61,593 bases of DNA from Paracamarosporium sp. OC-R06-R3. Taxonomy: Eukaryota; Ascomycota; Dothideomycetes; Pleosporales; Didymosphaeriaceae. A program made the translations under genes and the position numbers. The stretch's first letter is position 1. Every line of letters begins with the position of its first letter. The DNA lies in NCBI GenBank assembly GCA_019828545.1, contig JACVRA010000404.1:1-61593 (forward strand), given 5' to 3'. Positions 48,001-59,077 of the stretch are shown here, one piece after another. The notes beneath the pieces are model-generated. The model searched no databases. It was not told where the DNA came from and saw only the letters and a program-made list of their open reading frames with translations.

Positions 48001-50856
48001 TACAATGGCCCATAAGTAACTGCTCGCTAGAAAAGCGTGTAGACGACAGATCCAGCTAGTGAGTGTGCGTTCGGATCTGCTAACAGTTTCTTGCAAACTC
48101 TGAGGTCGAGTAGCCGGTCGAAACAAGCAGCTAAGCCCCTAAGATGCACTTTGTCTCTGGTCAAGAGAAGTACCCGGCCTCTCGCATGTTGAATGGTGGG
48201 TTCTCTCTCTTCACTGCTGGATACATCAAACGCCCATGCGGTCATTTCTGATTCACGTGTAAGTTGTAATTGTATCTTCCGTGATGGTCTGTTGCTAATG
48301 GGCGCAATCATCTCAAGATGCTGTACTTCTACGTTCATCTCAGGGACCATTGACATAGTGTCTTCGGAGGCAAGGTAAAGAGCTCCCTGGGTTGCAATAT
48401 CGATATATACTGAAGCTGGGCATAAGGGGATCCCAATCACAGCGTGACCCTGTAGCAGAGTGCGAAAAGAAGATGCGGAAGTGTCGATTGCGAGGGTGGC
48501 TTTCCCCAAAGCTGAATCGTCTGAGCATACAAAGGAGCAGTACCGCCATTGCTTGGGTACGTCCCCAACTGGTGATTTCGCGTCGGTCCTTCCGCTGTAA
48601 TCCAGCCAGTGAGAGTGCGCTTCAAAAGCATATGAGGGGAGGCTGAGGCTTTCGTACTCGTTACGCTGGATGTGGTGGAAGCTCCAGAAACAGTGTTTGT
48701 GGCCCCATCTCCAGAGAGAAGCTGTCGCAGTTGCCAAGTTTCCATGGTCGCTAGCCTTTCCCTCGAGATTGATTGGTTGGAAAGTATCCCCTGTAACATT
48801 TAACTCTTTGAGTACGCGACGCACCATGCTAATAATTGGCGTCCCTGTACCTGCCTCTAGCCAAGTACATGGTCCGAATCGGCCGGCAATTTGCTGAATG
48901 GCATGCGCAAAGTATACTGACGATCGGGTACGCTCAATCGTAGTACTAGTGCTTTCTTTGCAGTCAACAGTATTGTCCTTAGTACACCTAATTATCGGGA
49001 TTTTCGGCTCGAAATAAGCAACTTCGCCCAAAAGTGCCTCATAGGCCGTCAGTATCGGTTCTGCAAGGCGGGAGTGAAATGCATAAGGGATATCCAACCT
49101 GCTACATCGCACTCTGTGTTCAAGCGGTTGAGTGAGCACGATCTCGTCCAGAGCTTGCGTAGAGGCATTGGTTCCAGCGAGAACATAGTTACAAGAGCTG
49201 TTGTAGCAAGCTACATCGACAGTTTCGTTCGGTAGTTGTCGGTTCAACTGTGTGATGATGCAGGACAGCGTCTCGGGTTGTGATTCAAGAGCAACCATCG
49301 CTCCCTTTTCAATGCCCCAATGTGACTCAATTAGTGCTGCTCTTCCTGCTACCACTTTGATAGCATCTTCCAAAGAAATAGCTCCAGCGATGCAAAGCGC
49401 GGTGAAGTGCCCGAAACTGTGACCGAGTACTGCATCTATGCTCACGCCACAGTCTATCCAGCTCTTAGCGGTTGCATATTGGAAAGCAAAGAGAATGCTA
49501 TGCGATTCGATGATGTCCTGGTGGTTTGGAGAATGAATAGCTGGGAACAAACTTTCATATCCTAGACTCTTTAACGCATCATCACAATCGACTAGATGAC
49601 TACGGAATAGTTGATTAGAGTTGACGAATTTCTGTGAAAGCATGGTAGTGCTTCTGCCCTGCCCCCCAAAGACCAACACTAATGGACGAGGTTTTGACGC
49701 GGAGGTTGGCTGAACCGTTGGTGAGCTTGTAACAAGTGAGCCGAGTTTCTGTCGCAGTTCGTCAAGGCTCTTTACATGACACGACAGGACGGATTTCAAG
49801 TCAGGGTTCTGCTTCTTGAAAAGATTGAAAGCCAAGGAAGCAAGTAGTCGAGTATGATCATGCAATGAAGAATGTGTATCGATCCATCCTAAAAGCTCCC
49901 TGCAGTAAGCTGTTAGGCTAGCATACGTGTTTGCGCAGATCAAGACTGGATACCGCTCAAGCTTGCTATGTGTCTCTCGGGGTAAGTCAGGAGGCTGGCA
50001 TATGATGAGCGCACCGTTACAGCCCCCAGCACCATAGTTGTTCACACAAGCGATTTTGGACTATGCCGTCCAATCTTGTGGTTTCTTCGTAAAACTTATG
50101 CGGGACTTGGACAAAGGGGTAATCTTCGGGTTCAGAGAGCTAAATCCAGCTTGGGGCGGGATGGTAGAGTGTCGCATCATCAATAAAACCTTGATGAGCG
50201 AGGCGACGCCAGTAGCACCTTCCGTATGGCCAATGTTATCCTTGAGTGACCCCAGATACAAAAGCTCCTCATGGGCGTGCCTGCTAAACACCTCGCAAAT
50301 GCTTTCCGCCTCGATACAATCCCCTACCTGGGTGCCGGTGCCGTGAGCTTCCACGTACGTTATCGCATTCGCACAGAAATCTGCGCGTTGTAAAACTTTG
50401 TTGAAGAGCTTGACTTGCGAAACTTTACTTGGTATGTTGATGGAAGCCCCTGCTCCATTATAATTCTGGTTGATTGATGTTGCGTCGATCACGCCGTGGA
50501 TGACATCACCGTGAGCCAGAGCGTCTTGCAGGCGCTTGAGCACAACAACACCGGCACCCTCGCCTCTCCAATATCCAGAAGCATCTTTGTTAAACGCCCT
50601 GGAAGCACCATCCTTTTTGAGAAATCCTGCAGCATCGAGGTTCTGGAATTGTACAGGGCTGGTAAGGATATTAACTCCACCTGCAATTACGGCTCTGCAT
50701 TCCTCTCCTGCTAATGCGGAACAGGCTGCATGAATAGCTGCCATTAAAGAAGCACATGCGGTGTTATAAGTAATAGAAGGTGCCTCCCAGCCAAAATGAT
50801 GACTAATACGTCCACTTAGCAGTCCACGCAGAGCATTAAGAATAGAGAACGCCTTA
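45099..50856 (-). pseudogene. non-reducing polyketide synthase (KS-MAT-PT-ACP-CMeT-TE), 5'-truncated, with six in-frame stops
   Basis: Iterative aromatic PKS. Domains in order on the minus strand: partial KS (50856 to about 49990) with TACAS cysteine, VEAHGTGTQVGD histidine and NIGHTEGATG; MAT (about 49690-48760) with GQGRSTT, GHSFGHF serine and YAFHSRL; product template (about 48560-47640) with the GHAVIG histidine and VIDNFLQ aspartate; ACP (about 47470-47230) with GIDSLMI; C-methyltransferase (about 46720-46000) with VGAGTGGTTRHL; thioesterase (about 45950-45100) with GYSVGG and GNHFSLM. Catalytic residues all persist. One frame runs from 50744 to 45369 with stops at 50063-50061 (TAG), 48029-48027 (TAG), 47024-47022 (TAG), 46895-46893 (TGA), 45770-45768 (TAA) and 45371-45369 (TAG), and no frameshift. 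Homology continues across each stop without missing residues, so they are not intronic. The SAT domain and KS start are absent beyond 50856. A small intron likely precedes the last exon (VTNVAEALRRYLST). The order fits CMeT-TE clade PKSs that make methylated orsellinic-type acids; the product is not known. Confidence 0.92.
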
Positions 50857-51860
50857 TGTTTATAAAGTTAGAATATATAAGTAAGGTTAGGAAATTTCTA
50901 GGTATAAAATTTTAGTTTTAATGTGCTAAAATATAGAGTAGAAGTATATAAGTTAAATATACTCTTTTAATTTTTAATTAAAGTTGTAGTTATAAAATTA
51001 TTTACGTTAAAAGTAGTAAAGTACTAAAGTAAAGTCTAAATTAAGTAAAGTGTATAAAATATAAACACTGTATCGGCGCAGGCAGTCAAAGCTCCGGATT
51101 CGGTGTGACTCGGTGCAGAGGCATATGGGAGTGCGTGTAGAGAAATAACCTTGGATGAATTGAATACCTATAGGCCTGGTACGAAAGGATACCGAAAAGC
51201 TACNNNNNNNNNNNNGACGATCATAGCCCCACTGAGCCACTGAGGCCTGATATGATTAGTGAGTCCCAAGCCTTATTACAAACACTAGACTAAAAAAAGT
51301 TATTTTTTAAATTTCTAGCTTATAAATTATTTATATTAGTAATATAAGCTATATAGCTTATAATATACTAAAAAAAAAGCTAAAAAAGTACTTTATAGTT
51401 AAAACTAAAACTAAAGTAAAGTAAAAATATAACTATAAAAAATATTTATATAAAAAAGACTATTTTTTTAATATAAAATATAGTTTAAATTTATTTACTA
51501 TAAGCCTAACTTAACGCAGTAATTAAAATTAAAGCTAAGTTTTTTTTTAAGTAAAATTTATTAAAAATTAAATATTTATACTAGCCTAATTTTTATATAT
51601 ATTTTTTATTATATAGGCTTACTTTAATAAATAGTTATTTATTAGTTTAATTAGATTTTTAGACGCTAATTAATACTAAATTTAAATATTAAATTTAAGA
51701 TAATAAGCTATATATTTTAGCTAATTTATAACTTTAAAAACTATATAGTTATAATTATTAAAGTTAAAAGTTAAAGTTAAAGTAAGCTTAATAAAGTAGT
51801 CAGTTAAATTTCTCCAGCACTTTCTTTCCTCCTATAGCTAGTAACCAGCGCTGCTTTATT
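50857..51860. other. AT-rich block (RIP-like) with an assembly gap
   Basis: About 1 kb of TA-rich sequence without coding capacity that abruptly replaces the 5' part of the PKS. A GC-normal island (about 51060-51260) of unknown origin lies inside and contains the gap 51204-51215. It may be the relic of a transposon that split or deleted the PKS 5' end. Confidence 0.7.
51204..51215. other. 12-base run of N
   Basis: An assembly gap of unknown true size inside the AT-rich block, so the junction between the PKS and the DUF3435 gene may not be complete. Confidence 0.98.
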
Positions 51861-51896
51861 AAGGTGCTAATCACCCCCAGCTCACCCGCCCCTCAC

Positions 51897-51983
51897 TTAC
51901 CCACCCCTCAGGCTACTTACCCACCCCTTAGCCTGCTCACCCACCCCTTAGCCTGCTCACCCACCCCTCAGGCTGCTCACCCC
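51897..51983. repeat. 20-bp tandem repeat, about 4.3 copies
   Basis: Units of the form TYACCCACCCCTYAGSCTRC at 51897, 51917, 51937 and 51957 plus a partial copy. The C-rich strand contrasts with the AT-rich DNA to its left and lies about 350 bp upstream of the DUF3435-like gene start. Confidence 0.85.
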
Positions 51984-52224
51984 CTACTTATCCACGTTGC
52001 CCTGAGCTCTCGTTTACAGCCAATCATCCTCATTTATAAGTGGGACATACCCTCACGATTTGTCAAGTCCAGACGAGGAGGCTAGTTTTTGGCTCCAGGG
52101 CATTTATCGAAAGAGGGGCCATTCACCTAAGAGCTAGGGACAAAACAGGCCCCCTCCATGCTCTCGCACCGTCCTACGACGCAGTGCTATCTCTTGGCAA
52201 GGTGGCTTGTGCTATGCCTTGCAC

Positions 52225-52230
52225 TATAAA
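52225..52230 (+). promoter_or_regulatory. TATA box of the DUF3435-like gene
   Basis: TATAAA, about 111 bp upstream of the ATG at 52341, with a pyrimidine-rich leader following. It is consistent with a once-functional promoter. Confidence 0.45.
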
Positions 52231-52340
52231 GGCACGGTCATACGCCAGGTAACCTCCAGCTATTGTAGCAACACAATCGAGCATCACCGACCTCGTGCTA
52301 CTTATTCTATTTTCTTATTACAGCTTTGTATAGCGCTAAA

Positions 52341-55300
52341 ATGCCGCAGAAGATCTCGCCAGAGGATTTCTTTGCGCGTGCTAGAAATAATCCAGCCATA
52401 GGAAAGAAAGACAACGTTGTCAATAGAAAACCAGCTCTAAGGAAGCTTCAAAGAAGCACCGAGAAGCGCTACATGCACGCGTTGGACCTATGGGATCAGT
52501 GAGTCTTCGATAGTATCCACGAGCCCAGCACACTTCACTGATATGAATTTTCATCAGATATCAGAAGTTGAATCCAGGGGCGACTCCGAACGATATTAAG
52601 ACGTCCAAAGACTACGTCATGACTATTGCGCTTGGAATTGTAGGTGGATATGGAGATGAAAAGCCAGGTTTAGGGACCGTAATCCAGAACTACAAAGACT
52701 TCACTGCTGGCTGGAGGCGAGCTAGAATGGAAGAGACACGAGCAAATGAGGAGGAAAATAAAAATAGGGAGGAAATAAGCAAAGACGTGACGCTGTCTAC
52801 CTCAAATGTGAGTCTAATACCGCCAGCCCAGGAGTTTTAGGGCATTAGTGCTAACATAGGACAGTTTATCAAGTACGAGTTGTATACTCTCCTTGAACTG
52901 CCCTACAGAAAGAGGTTGCGGCGATACGGCTCACAAGTTCACTTCTTGCACTTAGGAACACAGTGGTGGGGGCCTGATTGGTTTGTGCTTCCAAAGCCAA
53001 GGCGTAGAATCACAATATGGGCACTTGTTGGTGCCATTATTTTCAGCAATTCCAGAATTGGCGAATTCATAGAGTCCACAGGCCGCCTTGGGTCTGGTAG
53101 GGGCTTACGTTTTAAGGTAATTCTATCTTAAGGTAGCCTATATAAACTGATAGTGGCGGGTTAGGAAACTATTTTTACTGTCTTCCGTAATGAGTACGGC
53201 AAAGCAGAATTTGCTGTATAACTAGAGCGAGATGCAAAGGGCATAACGTTTACTCCAAATAAAAGGTAAGCTTAATCCTTATTACACATACACCTGCACT
53301 GATTACAAAATAGACCAGAGCATGCGTTGCATAAAGGGAAAGAAATTCGCCCTCTTTTTTGTAACCTAATGCTTGTTATAGTCGCTATGTGTATTGCAAG
53401 AAATGCATTTAGAGATTACAAGTCAATCAACGAAGTTCTGGGGCTAGAACCTCCAGAAGACGAAGGAATAATCCAACTCCACTAGAACCCAAGCATCCAG
53501 GACCTCCCATTCTTTGAGGGAAGTGATAGGAAGATGGAAACCGCAAGCATATTCAGCTAATATCTTCAAGAATGGAGCTTCCGCACTGGCTACAATAACC
53601 CTCCAACGGTGCATGACTTTAGAGTAGAGGGTTTAATCCTTACTAATACGTATGCCGTTCTATGTCCCGTATACTTAACTTATGTTATGTGCAGACAGAA
53701 ATTATTCGCAGGATACAAGAATAAAATAGGCTAGACACGGTAGCTCAAATGTGTATTAAGAGTATTACACCGCCAATAATGCTAGAGTAGATGGCCAGGC
53801 AACCTTCTTTTATAATAAACACTATTATACGGATATTGTGGACCTTTTCCGTTCCTTATCTATTACTTAAAACCCTGAGCTGTGGCAGTTGCTGCCAGCA
53901 GAGAAGCGACACGAGCTTAAACAGAGCGCCGAGTTCAAGGATATTAAAGCAAAACTTAAGGATATCCTTTTGTTAAACGACGCACTATCAAAGGTTCAAC
54001 GCAAGGAGTTACAGGCCCAGAAACGGAAATTGATTTCGGAAGCGCTTCGTAAGTGTCGGGAAGAACAGCCTAATTAACCTAAAAGGAAATATAAATGCAC
54101 TGGCCATCACAGAACCATATTCCAACGAGTGCGTAAACTTATGCCGGAGCGCAAACGTCTGGTATCCGGTATATTTATTAAGGCTACTATACGTAGCAAT
54201 ATAGGTAAGGCCGTCCTCAAAGATCTAATTAAGCTCTATTTGTAAGAAGAGGAGGTAGCAATCCGACTGGGTCTTGAGCTGGAGAAATGCCACTGTCCGA
54301 AAACAGCGTTGGTGCAAAAAATTAACAGGTATAGAACCCTATATGTATTTTATTAGCAGTATCTAATGAAATTTTATAATAGTCAACCGGCTGCCGTATA
54401 GTAGAAACATATACATAGTTGCCATTAGAAGTGGCTAAAAAAGAGTCACGAGTCTGTAGTGTTTTGCTTCCTTTGCAGTGAATGGTTCGTTGATTAGGTG
54501 GAATGGAACGCTCATTGCAAAGCCCACTTAGACAAGCCTAAAACAATCCCCACGCAATGCAACCCACTGATCTACGGAGGAACACTTGCTGCGCCGGAGT
54601 TCTATCCCTATTGTTTGGGCGACAAGTCCCTGCGCCCTGAACTGCGAACGCGGCAGTTCCTCAAGACGGCTAAATGGAAAGACTATATCCACAATCAGCA
54701 TTACAGAGATTCCAAGTTGACGGTATGTTCTTTAGGTAATCTCCATTGTGGAGAGTCATATACGTCGTTGCAAGAACTCCAGTTTCATCTCAAAGACGTC
54801 CACTGTGTCGATTTTAAAAGTACTCTCAAAAGGTCCAGGTCACCGGGCGAGGTGGAATCTAGACCAACCAAGCGGGCATGCGTTAGCAGGAAACGGTCGT
54901 CGAGACAAAAGACAGGGAATCTAAATTATAAATTTGTCAACGAAAGTAACACGATTTGGAACCAAGGAAAGAGGTCAACATCCTTACTTAAAGGACCAGC
55001 TTCTGCCAGCTCAAGCTCCTCGCCAATCCCAGAAACCGGGTCAGATCAAAACGGAAGCGATGACGATACGTCACTGTCCTCGTGGTGTAGCGTATCAGAG
55101 AATGGTCTCGAATATACTCTTGGTGAGGGAACCGATGATGAGGAGTGGGGGCACATTGGTAAGATTAACTACCTTTAGAGCGAACAACCACAAATTCTAA
55201 CGGATAAACAGACGACATAAAAGAGCCAAGTGATAATCTCCAAAGCACCCGCGACGAGTCGCCACCGCTTAGAATTCAACATGAGTGCGTTCTAGCGGCG

Positions 55301-55612
55301 CGCTCCCAGTCCGACATAGCTCTTCCCACCCAAGGGGATGAAGATGACGAATATGAGGTTGAGGAAGTTCTGGAAGCCCGTATCTTCAGGGGAAACCTCA
55401 AATACCGAGTGAAATGGCTCGGCTACAACGATGATCCGACGTGGTATAACGCAGCCAACTTTAAGAATAGCCCACACAAGCTCCACGCCTTCCATAAAGC
55501 TGATCCAACCCAACCCGGACCTCCACGAAGGCTGGATCATTGGATGCGGTGCTGGGAAGAGGATACGGACGCTGACGACCATCCAGAGGACAACAAGCCG
55601 ATGAATGGTTAG
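52341..55612 (+). pseudogene. DUF3435/FluG-type (tyrosine-recombinase-like) gene with C-terminal chromodomain, degraded
   Basis: The ATG at 52341 opens MPQKISPEDFFARARNNPAI, and a spliceable intron (52499-52559) leads into YQKLNPGATPNDI and VIQNYKDFTAGWRRAR, the N-terminal helices. Later pieces are ITIWALVGAIIFSNSRIGEF (the helix that begins the catalytic core), ETIFTVFRNEYGK, the CNLMLVIVAMCIARNAF helix, VHDFRVEGL where the Arg of the core is expected, VDGQATFFYNKHYYTDIVDL and ELWQLLPAEKRHELKQ. A long C-terminal zinc-finger-like part follows: LIYGGTLAAPEFYPYCLGDK, LQELQFHLKDVHC. Stops or shifts occur near 52838, 53220, 53485, 53560, 53735, 54080 and 55178. The last 280 bp encode a chromodomain (EYEVEEVLEARIFRG, YRVKWLGYNDDPTWYNAANF). 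DUF3435 proteins include captains of Starship elements; assigning this copy to that role is inference. Dead gene. Confidence 0.75.
55349..55612 (+). other. chromodomain segment
   Basis: An intact open stretch giving a chromodomain: the first strand EYEVEEVLEARIF, the aromatic YRVKWLGY core, DPTWYNAANF and a C-terminal helix. Chromodomains read methylated histone H3 tails. It follows the DUF3435 frame after one stop (55176-55178) and one shift near 55205, so it was probably fused to it. Confidence 0.8.
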
Positions 55613-56459
55613 TTGGACGGCATGGGAAAGTCTCGCTAAGGGGATGCCGGGTGTTGGTGGAATATTCTACTTGGACTGGGAAAATAAGGCAGGCGTATGC
55701 AAAAAGTGTTGCAGATACGAATAGAGTCGGCGTACGGTTAATGTCTGTGGAGGTACTTAGACCGGTGCTGAATAAAAGCATGAGATGATTGGATTTGCGT
55801 TGTCCAAAAAAACATCATCCTCTACAGGTCTGGGTTAAATATATGTCGCTGTGATTTGTTCGAGGCTATAGGTCTATATTGTCCTTCCATTACATGGAAC
55901 GCTGGTCTATATTCGTAGGACGGAACGATTGACGGCGCTTGGCTTCAGGTCGGGAAAGGTAAGTTAGTGGGTTTGTAGGGCGGGGCGAGACGAGTGGGCC
56001 GACGAGCCATTCGTGGAAGACTGCATAAACGTTAGGGTGCTTCCAAAGTCGTAATTAGCAAGAATCCAGAATACTGTGTCTGAAGATGCCTACAGACGGA
56101 TCCAGCCGGCGCCAAGGTACTTAAGTAGCCTACCTGTTATGAGCACGAACGGGTACGGGGATAGTGTGCCGTTACTGTATGTATTTCTATCAAGAAACTA
56201 ACGTTACCTAACTTAAAGCACACGAGAAATACAAACTAATACTAACGTAGACAGGAGTTAGGCCAATTGATTTTGTCGAAGAAAAACTTCCTCAGCTTGG
56301 GACCCCGTCCCAGTGCGTTCAGTGAGACGCCGAGTCTTAATAGTCATGAGCTCCTTTTTGCGAGTCTTGACCAACCGCAATCAGGAAGAGATCCAAAAAG
56401 AAGAGAGAAACAGAAATATCCTAGATTTATTCGTTCCCTACGAGACTTGAGAGGCATTA
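55613..56459. other. intergenic, no gene recognised
   Basis: No supported gene. A coding-like frame (56267-56482, LSKKNFLSLGPRPSAFSET) is basic and without domains, and may be the N-terminal half of the next entry in another frame. Confidence 0.35.
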
Positions 56460-57248
56460 TTGCAAAACCTTTCGGCATATGATGTTGCGAAGCTTGACGT
56501 AGCGTTTTATCGGATTCTGAGTGATACTGAAAAAATGAAATATCTAAATCCAATCAGAGACTTACTGTGGAATATCGCGGAAACAGAGGCCCTATTACAG
56601 GAGGGAATGAAGCTTCTACTTCTTGGGAAAGACAGACTGGCTCTGAAAGGTAGACTGTTTGATACGGAGGGCTATCTGAAGTCGTACGGTCATCGAAAGC
56701 TCAAGGTGTATCTTTTAGGGAGTTTCCCGTTGCAGCACAAAACCAATACATCTCTTAACAGAATGATTAGATTCAGCATTACTGGAGAAGCCAGTCAGAG
56801 CCGAATCCTCCAGGACGAAATCGATCTACGGAGAATAGAAGCGAGACTATCTATATACGGCTGGTCCTTACAGAGAACCTTCCTAATGGCATTTGGGGCG
56901 CCTAATAATCTATCTACAGGCGGTTTTAAAGGATTCTGGTATAAGGTACCTGATATACCTGATCGGACTGTAGAACTAAGGGTGTATGTTCCCAGCTTCT
57001 ATGATAGAATAGTGGAAAGGGTTAGATTGCCTGTATCTGAAATACCCCGACTAAGTGGTTGCGACTCTTCTTTAGCCTATATACCACACATGGTTGTAAA
57101 GCTGCACAAAGCCGGCCGAGGGAAGTGCGACTTAGGTGATGTGGAATATTTAACAACATCAGGGTTTCAAGTGGTCGGACCCATCGCCCAGGAGTCACTA
57201 GTGGTCCGATTCAGTCCTGCATTTGCCTTGTTTAGGATCATGTATTAA
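56460..57248 (+). pseudogene. F-box-like lineage-specific protein, 5' end broken
   Basis: The frame is open from just after a TGA at 56448 and reads NLSAYDVAKLDVAFYRILSD then LNPIRDLLWNIAETEALLQE, a helical N-terminal module reminiscent of a degenerate F-box. Residues 60-240 are mixed helix and strand (GMKLLLLGKDRLALKGRLF, KVYLLGSFPLQ, YVPSFYDRIVERVRLP) and the last part reads FSPAFALFRIMY. The codon immediately upstream of the stop continues the same homology (LFVPYET), so the TGA is probably a nonsense mutation; the nearest Met is at 56535. I do not recognise the family by name. Confidence 0.5.
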
Positions 57249-57639
57249 TTAGATTGAGGAGCAATCAAAAAAATGTTAACTTATAAGATGTAGAATGCCG
57301 CATTCTTCCGGCTGCATGCATGCTTCCCTCGCTCAGTGCTTAAGAGGGGTCTCAAGCCTGCTACTGGGACACGGCGCGAATCACATCTACAGGAATTTCC
57401 ATGTCCTATCAATGTTATGGCTCCAATACGCGTAAGCAATCTAGAACGACGACAGTGGAGGACGAAGTGCCGTGAGGAACTTTCAAGACATATACGTAAT
57501 AAAAATCAGCATCTGTCTTGAGAGAAGCTAATAAGTCCTAGAAAATAGACTTGGTATCGTCGTAGAGCCGTCTCAGGTTCGTCTCCTTCCTAGCTCAGAT
57601 AATCCGTACGCTTGGAGATTTCTCCCTGAGAAAAAACAC

Positions 57640-58095
57640 TTGTTCTTGAAAAACATAAGCGACCATTCTATCAGTGCGTATAAGGAGCTATGTCATGGCC
57701 TCAGAAAGTCTTTTGAGGCTGTTCCTACAAGACAAGGAAATCTTGCCAACCACTTAGGTATGTTGGACGGCGCTGTAGCGTTGACTATCGGCGAACCGGA
57801 GATCAGTTTTAGTGCTCTGATCGATAGTTTACAAGAAGACAATACCCTATTAAGTCACGCAATGGAGGAATTAAGAACACAGGTGTCGACCGAGTTAGAA
57901 CGCCGACAGCACGCAGAAAGTGAATTAGAGCGCCTAAGAGAAGTAAACCAGAGACTTAAAGAGGAATCAGAACAGAACTTATCTGTTGCTATACGTTTGA
58001 ACGGGGTCTTTGACGCTCACTCCCAAGGATTAAAATCTGCTGTACATGAGCTGCAAGCGCTCCAGGAGGGCCTCTTAATGGGACTTAGCATATAA
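57640..58095 (+). CDS. hypothetical coiled-coil protein
   Basis: A 151-residue open frame whose residues about 70-125 form a strong heptad coiled coil (SLQEDNTLLSHAMEELRTQV, ERRQHAESELERLREVNQRL). It starts with NISDHSISAYKELCHGLRKS and ends EGLLMGLSI. I see no known domain. An upstream portion (57330-57640) with Arg-rich frames might belong to it. It could be a fragment; short fungal coiled-coil proteins of this kind are common near decayed repeats. Confidence 0.45.
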   Translation: MFLKNISDHSISAYKELCHGLRKSFEAVPTRQGNLANHLGMLDGAVALTIGEPEISFSALIDSLQEDNTLLSHAMEELRTQVSTELERRQHAESELERLREVNQRLKEESEQNLSVAIRLNGVFDAHSQGLKSAVHELQALQEGLLMGLSI

Positions 58096-59077
58096 CTTAA
58101 ATTAGAATAATTTCTTCGCTTTAACACCGTGACGTGGTAATCCGTTACTTTGCACCAGCAAATGCAAGTGGTCACTATCAGGTTTTTAGCCCAATTAAGC
58201 CGAACGACGTGATCTGGCGTTTCGCTGTGCCTTTTCGTGGTTCATCACTTGGCGGTTAACCTCAACCCACACCACACCAATGCCACCATTCTCACGAACT
58301 TGGGTAGTGACTCGAATTGCTGATTAACTGAGACGACATTCTCGCACTAAATAATTGGTCGAATAAATTCGCCTACCAAAACGCGATTGCACTCTGCTTG
58401 CTTTTAATTGCACATCCAGCTAGGGAACAGAAAAGCTGACAGATTATTAGAAACACTGGAACACGAACCTGTTACATACGCGTCAATACCTAGTTCACTT
58501 GGCCTTGCCGGAGCAATTCATTTAATACATGCTCATTCGTGGTTCCATTATTCCTCGGATTGGTACATGATGCTGGGCATCCCTGTTTTCGACAGTCCAC
58601 TATGGCCACGTTCACAGTTCTCCTGATTTGATTGTTGATCACAGTAGTAACATGTAAGATACTGCGATGGCACCTAATCATTATTAGCTCCTGGCAAGCC
58701 CAAACGGAGTAGCTCACATTGTGATGATTAATTGTGGTTTGAGTCACTGTAATTCAAGATCCAGCCTCGAATAGACTCTAAACTTTCTGCAGAAGTAAAG
58801 ATTTATCGGGGCTACATTCACGCATCTGTCCCCGAATGCCGCCCATCCAGCCAGGCCCGGGCTTATACGGACTACCCCCGCCTTTAGGAATTGACGATAT
58901 CCACATCGGCTATCATTTCCTAAAGCTCAACAAGTGCCTAACCAACAGAGGCTAAAGTTGCACTCTAAAAAACGAGAATTCTATTTATCAATTAAGTCTT
59001 TCTCTGAAGAAGCAGGAAGTACAATAAGTTAGGGGTAAGCCTTAATTCTGAACCCAGGGCTAACACAACAAGAAAAC
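58096..59077. other. intergenic, no gene recognised
   Basis: No supported gene. A candidate donor (GGGTAAGCC at 59033) and branch site (GCTAACA) just upstream of the PAQR frame suggest a 5' exon in this interval. Confidence 0.35.

Noticed and set aside
45369..50063. PKS stops might lie in introns
   Set aside because: Protein homology continues directly across each stop without extra residues, and no GT-AG pair frames any of them while keeping frame.
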